From positions 266,939-330,938 of the forward strand of contig KV419426.1 of assembly GCA_001630475.1 (NCBI GenBank): a DNA stretch of 64,000 nt. Direction: 5' to 3'. The notes beneath the pieces were generated by a model, which saw only the letters and a list, made by a program, of their open reading frames with translations, was not told the origin of the DNA and ran no database searches. Shown here in pieces: positions 46,688-58,180 of this stretch (positions are counted from its first letter, which is position 1; the number at the start of each line of letters is the position of its first letter). Both the position numbers and the translations under genes were made by a program. The DNA is from Sistotremastrum niveocremeum HHB9708. Taxonomy: Eukaryota; Basidiomycota; Agaricomycetes; Sistotremastrales; Sistotremastraceae.

Positions 46688-48176
46688 TCATAGTCGGTGA
46701 CCAGGCACGGCCCAGAACATGAGCGTGAGGGCAGCGTCGATTCCAAGGATAAGCACCATAACCCATATAGCACGCACGCGAAGCATTTTCTTGACGTATG
46801 GATCGCGAAGGGGTGTAGTGCGGAAAGGCGTGGTCTCAGATTGGTTGAAGAAGATGAGGATGGGGTCGAGAGCATATTGATGGGAGACGAGGAATAGAGT
46901 TGCGAGTGTGAAGGGGATGAAGAGCTATACTCTTGTGAGCGGATGAACGGATATGAAGGTGTAATGACATACGAAGAAGCGCTTCGATTTCGGATGAACA
47001 TCTAAGAAGATAAGGGAGAAGGCGGCGGACAAGCCGGCCCATAGGATAAGAAGGCCGACTACAAGTCTGACCGAGGCAGAGACGGAGGTCAGGTTCCCGT
47101 ATGCCTTGGCTCGCAGGAAGCGAGGGAACACGTCTTGTTCCATGGCTCTGAAGCAATATTCTTGCTGGGCATGGAACATATCAGGAATCTAGGAGGCACG
47201 TGAGTAAAAGGACAATAGAAGTAATATGAAGATGTACCTGAGCTAGAGCGTTCATTTCAGCTTCATAATCGGGAGAGTCGGGCTTTGGCAAAGCCGTGCT
47301 CGACAGAGGGAAAGAGTGAATACGAAGAGTAGGAGGAAGGTAGATTTCGTGACTATCCTGGCCCGGAGGAGGTGGGCTGAGATAACGGAAGAATATCCGT
47401 TCAGCACTTGCGACGAGGTCCAGTCGAGTGATAGCCTTTGACCGCGGGATAATGGTGGGTGCCCGACTGGCGCGTTTGTGTCCAAGACTGATGCCCAACG
47501 CGCTCCTTCCGCTCAACGAGAACGGCGTCCCACTCCGACTACGCTCGCCTTCTTTCTCTCCATGTCCAGCCATAGAAGTAGACGGTCGCGGTCCATAAGG
47601 ACCGGTGCTCCCGCCCAAGTGGTCGTCGCGCGCTTTTCCCCACTTCTCATCGTCATCTCCAAAGCTCCCTGGACTGCGCTTCATACTCGCATCGATAACA
47701 GTCCCGTATATCGATCCTCTCCTTCGCGCGTATTCCCAGAATTGAGGCCAGTCGTCTTTAAGACTTCTCCCCGATTTTCGCAAGTCTTTGAAATAAGCCC
47801 GGCACAGATTTTCATGATGTTGCACGTCGAGATAAAAGTCCAGAACATCCTCATTACGTTCTCTTTGGACGAAAAGACTGGAAGAGATAAGCGTATCAGT
47901 ATGATGGGTGATATGAAGCCGTCGAGAAAAAGGGCTTTGAGCTCACTAGAACATGTATAGATCGACTGGAGACGTCGTCCTTCGCGTCAAAACCTCCATA
48001 AGATTGGGTAGTCGGTGGCCACGGCTCTGCGCCCATGCATCTTGGTCCTTTTCGTCCGTCATCGCGAGAGATTGTCGTCGTCGACTGCTAACAGGCGGAG
48101 TTTGAATGGGACTGTTGGTTTCATCCAGATTTGGCTCGTGGTTACAGCCACCGAACAAAAACAGTTCACGTGTCAT
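46688..48176 (-). CDS. RGS-domain membrane protein, RAX1-like
   Basis: Regulator of G-protein signalling domain followed by membrane segments, the layout of yeast Rax1, which marks cell poles. The RGS part starts RLPNLMEVLTRRTTSPVDLY and has QRERNEDVLDFYLDVQHHEN, interrupted by a Ser/Gly-rich insert, then SAERIFFRYLSPPPPGQDSH and IYLPPTLRI. The RGS core ends EYCFRAMEQDVFPRFLRAKA. Three to four hydrophobic stretches follow: LVVGLLILWAGLSAAFSLIF, FIPFTLATLFLVSHQYAL and IWVMVLILGIDAALTLMFWA. The stop is TGA complementary to 46688-46690. The identity as RAX1-type rests on layout; other membrane-RGS proteins are possible. Confidence 0.75.
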
Positions 48177-48397
48177 CCGTTCCCACGGGCGACCGGCTCA
48201 CGATGATGACGAGTCAGCCAAGACGGACAAAGTGTCGAAATAAAAGGTGTCGGTTATAAAGAAAATAATACTACAATGAAAGAGAGACACGGGAGAGAAC
48301 GTCCCTGTAAATATACTTATTTAAACTATTATTCGAATGGTGAAGCCATCTTCTATCAAGACAACGAAGTCTCGTAGCATGCCTCAAATAAAGGAGA

Positions 48398-49522
48398 CTA
48401 CGCTTTAGTAGCGTGGGTGCGTTTGAACTCGGCGAACTCCTTCTTGAAAGCATCGTGGTATTTCTGGTCACAGCGCATTTAGATTCATAGCAAGTCAAAG
48501 ACTTAGACGAAAGATAACTGACCTGTTTTTCGCTATCACTCAGCGCTCTCCAAAGCTCTCCAGCGCGACGTGACTTGTCAATCAAAGAGAGGGAATTAAT
48601 CGAAGGATCGCTCTCCTTCCTCTCCACGTAGAACCTACACAACGCATCATAAGCTCCAGATAAAATGCATTGAATGGCTGAAACGCGTACCGCATGAAGG
48701 GGCCCAGAGGACGGCGATCTTCAACCGCAGGTTTGGTTTTATAGATCTTGTTCAGACCTCGCTTCGCTCGTCGTTGATTAATGACTCTCAAGGTTTTGGG
48801 GTTATCCTGCATGCGCTTAACCCACGTTCCTAACGCCTTTTGATAATCCTCCTGCAGTGCGTCCGATTCGTCGACGAAAGGCTGAACAAAGCTTTTAACA
48901 CCGTCGTCATCTGAGTGATGGAGAAGAATCGTACTTGTTTCTCGGCCAACGTCAGGGTACGCCATACCGCTCCCGCTTGTCTGACGACTTCGTGCGTTTC
49001 GGCGAAGTTGGCGGGTTTCTTCTCTAAACCTTGGAAGAATTTGGTGGTGAAGATAAGGTATGGCGAAGGTGGTTTCTTCGGCTTCTTGTCTTCATCCGTC
49101 AACTTCAGAGCTACATCGATCGCACGACCAACTCAATCAGCATCCTCACAGGTACGAATGATGAAAAAATACGCACTATCAGATTTCTTGGGCTTAGGAG
49201 TTGCTTTCTTAGGTTTAGCAACTGCCTTCTTCGCAACTGGCTTCACGGTTTTCTTCGTGGCCGCCTTCGTTTTCGCAGCAGGTTTCTTCGCCACAGAACG
49301 CGTAGTTTTCTTTGCAGCAGGTCTCCCCCTCTTCGCAGGCGTCTTTTTCGCAGCAGCTGCAGGCATCAATCTCTCGACAGATGACGCGAACCCTTTCACA
49401 TGCATGGACCCAGACCAGGGTGACCGTAATGCGCCCAGGATGGATGGACAGCTCGGAGCTGTGGATGTTCGCATGGAGTGCCATGCTGAACGCGCAACGT
49501 GCGTGCGCAAGAGAGACAACAT
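48398..49522 (-). CDS. Mitochondrial HMG-box DNA-binding protein (Abf2/TFAM-like)
   Basis: Likely mitochondrial nucleoid protein. The N-terminus MLSLLRTHVARSAWHSMRTS is Arg-rich without acids, typical of a matrix-targeting signal. A Lys/Ala/Pro-rich linker (AKKTPAKRGRPAAKKTTRSV) resembles histone H1 and AT-hook tails. Two HMG boxes follow: box 1 around KKPKKPPSPYLIFTTKFFQG with AGAVWRTLTLAEKQ, box 2 around RRPLGPFMR with FYVERKES and AGELWRALSDSEKQKYHDAF. It ends FKRTHATKA, stop at 48398-48400. The overall build matches fungal Abf2-type proteins, whose job is to pack and maintain mitochondrial DNA. A nuclear HMGB role is less likely given the targeting signal. Confidence 0.8.
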
Positions 49523-50038
49523 CCTAGGGGTCGCTGTCGAGATAGAGGCTGGAGATAGGCGTCGAAGTGCTATGTCGTTGTTGAGCTACTTCTATTTGGC
49601 CTTGTTTGCATCGCGATCGTCACGCGGTCACCAAATGTGACTTGAACTTCTTCTCGTGCCAGCAACATTGTGAAGACCTAGCTTTCCTACAAGCAGCATC
49701 ACCATCTTAATATTTGTTGTTATTCGAGGGGGATTTATGCCCCGCCCCGTCCTGGCCCCTTGCTTCTCGTCTGCTTCTCTGCTCAATATTATATCCTTCT
49801 CTCGCTCTGCCACCGAATACCAACACTGCCAGTGCGCATTGCTGTGAAAAATTTGGAGGGTATCTAGCAACGCCCCAAACACTCTTCTTCGCCTCAATTC
49901 TCCGGATTCAAGACTGGTTACCACCGGAATTTTCCTCTATATATCGATACCAATTTATATTGACTCGTGCCAAACAGGACGATGATAGGACTCCTGTCGA
50001 TACGTGCCAGAAATGGGACATAGTTGCATCCTGTCCTA
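49523..50038. other. Spacer between HMG-box and F-box-like genes
   Basis: Nothing recognised; holds the HMG gene promoter and the F-box-like 3' end. Confidence 0.4.
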
Positions 50039-50881
50039 CTACACAGTGATTTTGGGAGGTCCATCTCTTCTGAGCAGCTTCTCTTCTTTCCTTCGTCTTT
50101 CTGCGATTACTTTCTCCATGATGAACTCCCATATATCAATGACACCATCCGCGGCATCTCTCCACATTTCAAAGTGGTCATCTGAGGGCATATACATGAT
50201 GACGAATGGCGAGGCTTCCATCTCAGGATAGAACCTTCGCAACTCATCTGGCGCCCCTGGGTTCATCGTCAACACGATAACGCATTCTAGGGGTGCTCCT
50301 GAATTTCGGAGCTGTTCGACATGATGAACAGTCACTCGCATACCAGCAGGATCAAAACAAGTGATTGCTAGGTATCGCAAGTTTCGAAACAGGGTTACAC
50401 GATTCCCGAGACCTCCATGGATCTTCTTCACGAATAGGTGTGTGACGTTGTCCACTTGATGTGGACTGTCAGAGATGTACATGTTCGGAAACAATGACAC
50501 CAATTTTGGTGGGAGGCGATAGGCGGAATCATCGTCGTGGATGAGGAAGGGTTGATTACTCGTGAAGAGGTGGAATTTGGGCCCCTGTACCAAATCCAAT
50601 AACGAGCGAAGGAGCGGATGGTATATCGCAGCAAGAACCGAGACACGCTCGATGTAATCGCGATAGGATGGATTGTCTTGAAGGACCTGGATGAGTCCTT
50701 CGACTTTAGATTTTCGGTGCAGGATAATCCATCGGTATAGATAAGGGGTAGCGAGGTATCGGAAGGTATGACAGCAGAGGATGAGTGAGGATGTGGTTCC
50801 TATGTTCCGAGGTGTCGTGGCTGCGTGTGTTATGATTTGGATCACGAGTTCGAGTGGGAGGGAGATACCGCTACTCGCCAT
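50039..50881 (-). CDS. F-box-like protein, single exon
   Basis: Intron-free gene of 280 codons starting MASSGISLPLELVIQIITHA, an F-box-type opening (LPxELxxxI), followed by SLILCCHTFRYLATPYLYRW, also typical of fungal F-box-like proteins. The rest has short Leu-rich blocks (RNLRYLAITCFDPAG, LECVIVLTMNPGAPDEL) and a Lys/Arg-rich C-terminus ending KITV. F-box proteins act as substrate receptors of SCF ubiquitin ligases, and such genes are very numerous in mushrooms. The target is unknown. Confidence 0.7.
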   Translation of the reverse strand: MASSGISLPLELVIQIITHAATTPRNIGTTSSLILCCHTFRYLATPYLYRWIILHRKSKVEGLIQVLQDNPSYRDYIERVSVLAAIYHPLLRSLLDLVQGPKFHLFTSNQPFLIHDDDSAYRLPPKLVSLFPNMYISDSPHQVDNVTHLFVKKIHGGLGNRVTLFRNLRYLAITCFDPAGMRVTVHHVEQLRNSGAPLECVIVLTMNPGAPDELRRFYPEMEASPFVIMYMPSDDHFEMWRDAADGVIDIWEFIMEKVIAERRRKEEKLLRRDGPPKITV

Positions 50882-51229
50882 TGGGGAAGAGTTGCTGAAA
50901 CTTGTGTGTGGTCGGCCATATATAGAGTGTGGGGATTGACCCGATCAAGGTGCGGAATACGATCGCACGGCGGGGGGCAGCGTCGGCTTCGATCTCCGAG
51001 GCGGCTCGGATATAGGGGCCATTTCGTATTGAAGTCTACGAACATGTTCTAGAGCGAGCATTCAGTTCAAGGCGTTTTGGAACTTACTTTACACCTTTGG
51101 TAGCCTCTCAAAAGCTTTCGTTTATCAAAGTCAACACAGAAGCTCTGGGCGTCTATTCAGGGGCGATCGGCATCGACATAAGCGGTTTCGGAGGTATCAC
51201 GAAGCTCTCACACGCACACCTTCACTTCA
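50882..51229. other. Divergent spacer, F-box-like to hydrolase gene
   Basis: Presumed shared promoter region of two divergent genes; no other feature seen. Confidence 0.4.
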
Positions 51230-52699
<1,470 letters not shown>

Positions 52700-53234
52700 G
52701 CCTTGACTGTCGTGTCCTCGCTACGAACGACCCTGTACAATATTGTAAGAAGATGTATACACTGTAAATTGCAAGTGCTCAGGCGAAAATCACGCCGACT
52801 TTTACGCTACAATGACGTTAATGCTAGAACCTTATTGATTACTTGGAAAGACTCAAGTATGATCAATTGGACATTATAGGAAGGCTTGGGATCAAATAAG
52901 AAAGCATACAAATATTATTTGAGATCAACACTCGCAGACTCGGAGATCGACATTCACTTCACCGGTCACTCCAGCTCCGACTGAAACACGGCGATAACGG
53001 CCAAGGCGTTCGTCGTGAGAAGACATATCCGATCTTGCTTCGTCGCTGCTAACCCCTTGACAATTGCACCTCTCATATCGACAACTCTTTATATTCCGGG
53101 AAATTCCAGATTATCAAGACTCTTGTACACCCAACTTGTTTTTGCATCCAAGAATCAACTTCGAGCTCTGCGACGCGTCTTTCGAACCTTTACCGCAATT
53201 CCAACATCCGACCCTGTGGCCTTATCCCTGAACC
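52700..53234. other. Spacer between hydrolase and LIS1 genes
   Basis: No gene recognised; presumed LIS1 promoter. Confidence 0.4.
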
Positions 53235-55088
53235 ATGTCCATACTGGCTGATCGACAGAAAGATGACCTGTGCGTATACGGTGGCATCGTCTCATTTGTT
53301 TGTCTGAAGATTTTCTATCGTAGACATAAGGCCATTCTCGATTATCTTCACAGCGCGGGGTACACCAAGGCATACGAACAATTCAAGGAAGAGCTCCCCA
53401 ATCTGGTACGTTCAAGTGTGCCACCTATCTCTATCACGGGTCACTCATATCCATATTATATTTATGCTCTGATCAGGCAGCCTTCACGCCTGAACCGAAC
53501 GCGAAGAACACGGGGATCTTGGTGAAGAAGTGGACGAGCGTAATCAGGATGCAGAAGAAGGCACGCTCATCATCGTGCCATTCTATCGCGGTCATCTACT
53601 AACTATACTTCTGTGATTTAGATCATGGAGCTAGAAACGCGTTTGAATCAAGCTCTCGAAGAGAATGCCATGTTAGGAAACATGTCCGCTGGTTCAAGTA
53701 AACGCGCCAATCCAGATTGGATACCTTCTGCACCTGCCAAACATACTTTACTGGGTCATCGTGGACCTATCATGGCCGTCACGTTCCATCCTATCTACAC
53801 GACATTGGTTACTGCCAGCGACGATGCCACATTGAAGGTCTGGGAGTGGGAGTCAGGGGAGTTGGAGAAGACGCTGAAAGGACATACAAAATCAGTAACG
53901 GATTGCGATTTCGATTCGAAAGGAAAGACTCTTGGTGAGTTCTCCTAATCCTCCTCTCCATTCCCGAGTTGATAAGCTCCAGTCTCATCCTCGTATGATC
54001 TGCTGATCAAATTGTGGAACGTTGATAACGACTATCAAAATTTCGCAACACTGCGCGGTCATGAACATTCCATCTCATCCGCAAAATTCATGCCGGGCGA
54101 TGCACGGATCGTGAGCTCGAGTCGAGACTTGACGGTCCGCATTTGGGACATCGCGTCCACGTACGCTCTTCGTCTATCCGAGTGTTCGTGATTTGACATG
54201 TGGTGTAGGCATTGCATCAAAGTCATTCACTCTCATGATCAGTGGATCCGAACGGCGCAGCCCAGCTTCGATGGAAGATGGATATTAACTTGCTCAGTGG
54301 ACCATGTGAGTCAGACTGCCCGGACGATCGGACACGAAATAAACCAGTCAATAGACCGCCCGAATATTGGACGCAGAATCCGGCAACACCAAAGCTACAA
54401 TGATTGGACACGATCATGTCCTTGAGTGTGCCGTCTTTGTACCTCGAAACGCAGTAGCAGCTGTAAGGGCGCTCATCACACCGGAGGTACGTATTATACC
54501 AGTACTAAAGGAGCTTGCTGAAACCTTGTCCACAGTCAGAAAGTGAGGAAAGCAAAGCCCGGATGGCGAAGATCGATTCTTTGGGGGTATCATTCGTAGT
54601 GACAGGATCACGAGATAGGGATATCAAGATCTGGGACGCGTTACATGGCCAATGCGTTTACACTCTTGTTCGTGTCGCTCGCCCTGTCTCCGTGATATTA
54701 CTATGCTCACTATCTGTTGTATGTAGAAGGGCCACAATGACTGGATTCGGTCACTCGTTTTCCATCCCTCAGGAAAATACCTTCTATCCTCATCCGATGA
54801 CTACTCATTCCGCGTCTGGGAATTGAAGACCGGGAAGTGTGTGCGGACAATCCCTGCCGCTCACACCCACTTTGTCGCGTGTATGGCGTGGGGACGCCAA
54901 CGTATATCAGGTCCTGATACTGGTACGAATGGAGCTGCCGAGGGTGCCGACGGAGAAGGAGAACGAATCGTGAACGTGTTGGCAACAGGAAGCTCAGACA
55001 AGGTGCGCATGCATAGTCCCATTTTCTTGAATCAATGGTCGCTAATACTGCGCCTCTTTCGTAGGAGGTAAAGGTTTGGATTCCTTGA
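53235..55088 (+). CDS. PAC1: Nuclear distribution protein PAC1/LIS1
   Basis: Dynein regulator required for nuclear migration. Exon 1 ([12 protein letters not shown]) splices to [20 protein letters not shown], the LisH dimerisation motif. A coiled-coil follows ([20 protein letters not shown]), then seven WD repeats: [16 protein letters not shown] with [119 protein letters not shown], and a last repeat near DSSKEVKVWIP. The gene has many small introns and stops at 55088. The repeat order and N-terminal layout match LIS1 of other fungi, so this is a confident call. Confidence 0.95.
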
Positions 55089-55277
55089 CGAATTTTAAGC
55101 GGATATGGTGCTTGACAGTTGCTATCCTCGACACGACCTTTTTCGACGCTTTTTCTGCTTTGTATTTTATTGACCCTTAGAGGAGCCAGACATGTTATTA
55201 TGTACCGCAGATGTTATGACAGTAGAAGTATCATAATTCCCAGATATCTAGTCTCAAGGTCGGCCTCGGTTGCCGAT

Positions 55278-55772
55278 ATGCCCGCAACTGCTTGGATAAC
55301 CCCATCACGAGCAACGACTTCCGGCTCGAACATACACGGCGTACTAAAGACGATGTCGACTCCTTCTAATCCTGAATTGTCCCGAGAGGCTCTGAGACAT
55401 GCTGAGGACAGGAAACGGTTTCATCCCCCTTCGTCTCCTATCGCTTTCTGGTTGTGGAAATGGAAAATGACCATCCAAGGCACCTTCGCGCTCTCTATGC
55501 TTGAGTCCTGGGAGCAGTTCATCCTTAGTATGTACTATACGTAATAAGGAGCTTGAGAGATACTAACTCGTGGCTCAGTTGGCATCTGCACTGTTCTCTC
55601 GGTGCTCCTGCTTACGGCGCTCGTCAAGTACATGCCTCATCACCTTGCGTTCTTGATGACCAGAGCCCGTTATTATCTGTCTGGAAATGAAAACGGTGTT
55701 GTTTTGAATAATGGGGGAGGGGCTGCTGCTATCGAGGTTGTTGGTGGTGCTTGGTCGGGCGGCGAGCTTTGA
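55278..55772 (+). CDS. Serine palmitoyltransferase small subunit-like
   Basis: Small membrane protein of two exons. Exon 1 carries FWLWKWKMTIQGTFALSMLE followed by SWEQFIL; exon 2 continues IGICTVLSVLLLTALVKYMP, a hydrophobic span. This fits the family of serine palmitoyltransferase small subunits (consensus near MLEPWE), which stimulate the first enzyme of sphingolipid synthesis at the ER. The join is ATC CTT A|TT GGC, in frame. ATG at 55278 gives the longest form; MSTPSNPELS at 55353 is an alternative. It stops at 55772. The Ser in place of Pro in MLESWE is a minor change. Confidence 0.7.
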
Positions 55773-56040
55773 ATCGTACGGCTGCCATATCTTTTACCAC
55801 GTTGACCTCTTACTTAACGCCTGAACAGTTCATGGTTATTCAACCCTATAGTGATGTACTAGGTATGTCGCATCCTTCGAAACGACCGATGGAGTTGACC
55901 ACCGTTTGCTAGATTATCATATCCTTAATTCTTTCCATTTTCGTTATACATATACCACTTTCTTTCCTTTGCGAATACAAGATAACAAGTTTGCGAGCAC
56001 GAAGCTACCAAGAAACTCAAAAACGACAAGCCTGGTTCGT

Positions 56041-57134
56041 TCACTCCTCCTCAATCCTCAAGTCACCACGGTCCTCCAACCCCTCCACCTCCTCTCCGCT
56101 CCGCAGTCTGATGGCTTCATCCGAGGCAACGGAGACCGGGGACGGATTGGCATTGCTATCTTGGAGAGGCTCCGTGTCGCCTGCGTATGAGCCTCCTGAT
56201 CTTCCTCTGTGAGGGTGATGCAAGTGAGCGGGAACGATGTCGGGCTCGGCTTCAGAAACATGATCTACGAGGAGAAGGTTAATCAAGGCATTCAATATAC
56301 GGAGGAGACTCTTACTCTTTAGAGCTCTCGGATTGTAGGGTCCGGTATCTACATCTTTCGCAGGAGGTTGGAGACTGAATCCAGAAGCAAATGGTCTTTC
56401 AATCTCGATATGTATGCTCTGCGTGGAGTAGGAGGGGCAAGGTGAGTCAATAATTCAGGCTCCTTGTTGGCCTCGGTACTCACCTTGAGAAGTCTGCTAG
56501 CTAGTCTCTCCACTTCCGGGCCTTTGATACACAACAGATCCTTCTGTTCATCACCCTCCCCATCAATACTTCGGATAAAAAGAAGCAACGCCGGAATAGC
56601 TGCTACGCTCTCGAACAAGCAGACAGAGGTACCGCAGTCATCACCGTCAATACCAGGAAATTGGCACTCGGATTCGGATTGACAGCGTCGATCGCGATCC
56701 GCATCAGCGGTGCCGGGCCATTCCACCCACTCGACGAATTTCGTGTCGGCGCACGGAGACGAAGCTTCCAGTTGGGTTTCGTTGGGAATATTGATTGATC
56801 TGGGGAGACGGGCGGGGATGTGTGCTGGCCTGGGGTGGGGTTTGTCGATGAGAAGTGGGACGGAACCGCCTATTTCGGTATAGGTCTGGCTTGGTGGAGG
56901 TGGAGGCGGGCGGATGAAGATGACGATGAGGAGAAGGATGGGAACTGCGATAATGAGCCACTTGAAAATTTTCACTGAAGACGGCTCGTGACCACGAGTG
57001 AGATCTTGGAATCGTACGTCGGGGGTGGGAGCATCTGGGTGAGCTGGGCGCTTGGCGTGGTTACGCTGTGCGTGTTGATCACGACGGAATCTGTTTCTTC
57101 GAGGAGACATCGGTTCTCGGATCGCCTCGGTCAC
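56041..57134 (-). CDS. Single-pass membrane protein, unknown function
   Basis: Not recognised. The N-terminus (MTEAIREPMSPRRNRFRRDQ) is basic and precedes one hydrophobic segment IFKWLIIAVPILLLIVIFIR at about residues 57-76, then a Pro-rich stalk, suggesting a type II membrane protein with the bulk in the lumen or outside. The lumenal part has several Cys (SSPCADTKF, RRCQSESECQFPG, DDCGTSVCLFESVAAIPALL) that may form disulphides. Downstream exons give SIHIEIERPFASGFSLQPPA and, after an intron, VSEAEPDIVPAHLHHPHRGR; the stop is at 56041. It lies about 1 kb from the Kex2-repeat gene on the same strand. It shows no UstYa motif. A link to that pathway cannot be inferred from position alone. Confidence 0.6.
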
Positions 57135-58180
57135 TGGGCGTGTTCTGCGGGGTGTAAGGACAGGAATGTCTTATATACGGACAAATAATAATAATAATAA
57201 TGGAAGTTGGTGCACCAGCGATGCATCAACCGCACAGCCGCGCCTGCAGCGCCTCCACCCGCACACAGCCGGGTAACTCGTCAGTTGTAGGACTCAGGCT
57301 GACTGTACGGAACTTTACGCTGAGCAGATGGTATATTAGGCAAGTGCAACCTTCCAACGAACCCTGCGAAGGTTGAGCTAGCTGATTATTCTAGCAAATG
57401 AGTAGTACTAGTGACGTGCGTTTCCTTCCACATGACATGCAACTAAATCACACCGAACGAATTATTTCTGAAGAAATATTTCTCTTGAGCTGCAGCCGTG
57501 TCAAGTCTCTTTCATGACGATCAATCTGCGTAATCCCGGACTCGTTGGCATGATCAGCATCAGAAACTAGTGGAGTCCCAAATCCCAGTCCTTTCGGCGC
57601 TCCTCCTCGACTCGGACCTCGACTAGCTGACGGATTGAGAAATATTTACCATGTGACTTGACGACGAGATCAAATGATGATGTGATTCATATCGACCTCC
57701 ATGATCGTCTTAGCTTCAAGTAATCAATTGACGGTCTAAAAGCATGCAATCACGAAGCTGCCAACTACAGCATGCCAGCAAGGCCCGCAGATTGTTAACG
57801 TTCGTCCCCTCTTCCATGTTTCGGATTGGATCCAGGGCCGACGACCCTGACAACCTCACATTTGAAATTCGAAAGGTACGTCGGCGATTCGCTTTTGGTT
57901 CCTGGTAACCTCCCGAGCAAGCGGACGCGGAGCGCTGGCACCAGCAATTCGCAGGATCAGAAATCTATACAGATCATCTCTGCCTAATTTTCCTTAAAAA
58001 TACATGGACATAGATACCCTAGATCACTACAGCCATGTTGTATCCGCTATAGTGCTCCAGTAAAAGTACAGAAAATTCTCCAATTCAGATTCCTTCTCCG
58101 GATCCATCGTGCTGGAGTCAAACGTGGGAAGTAAGAGATTGGCTCGGGATGACGCAGAGTTCCGCTTACTAATCGAAGCC
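57135..58180. other. Spacer downstream of the Kex2-repeat gene
   Basis: About 1 kb. An (AAT)n microsatellite lies near 57184-57200. No gene, RNA or repeat related to the neighbouring precursor was seen. Confidence 0.4.

Noticed and set aside
56041-57134. Second UstYa-like protein, because of basic N-terminus plus one transmembrane segment
   Set aside because: Lacks the YSPA block and any HxxHC motif; its Cys-rich lumenal part is unlike UstYa.
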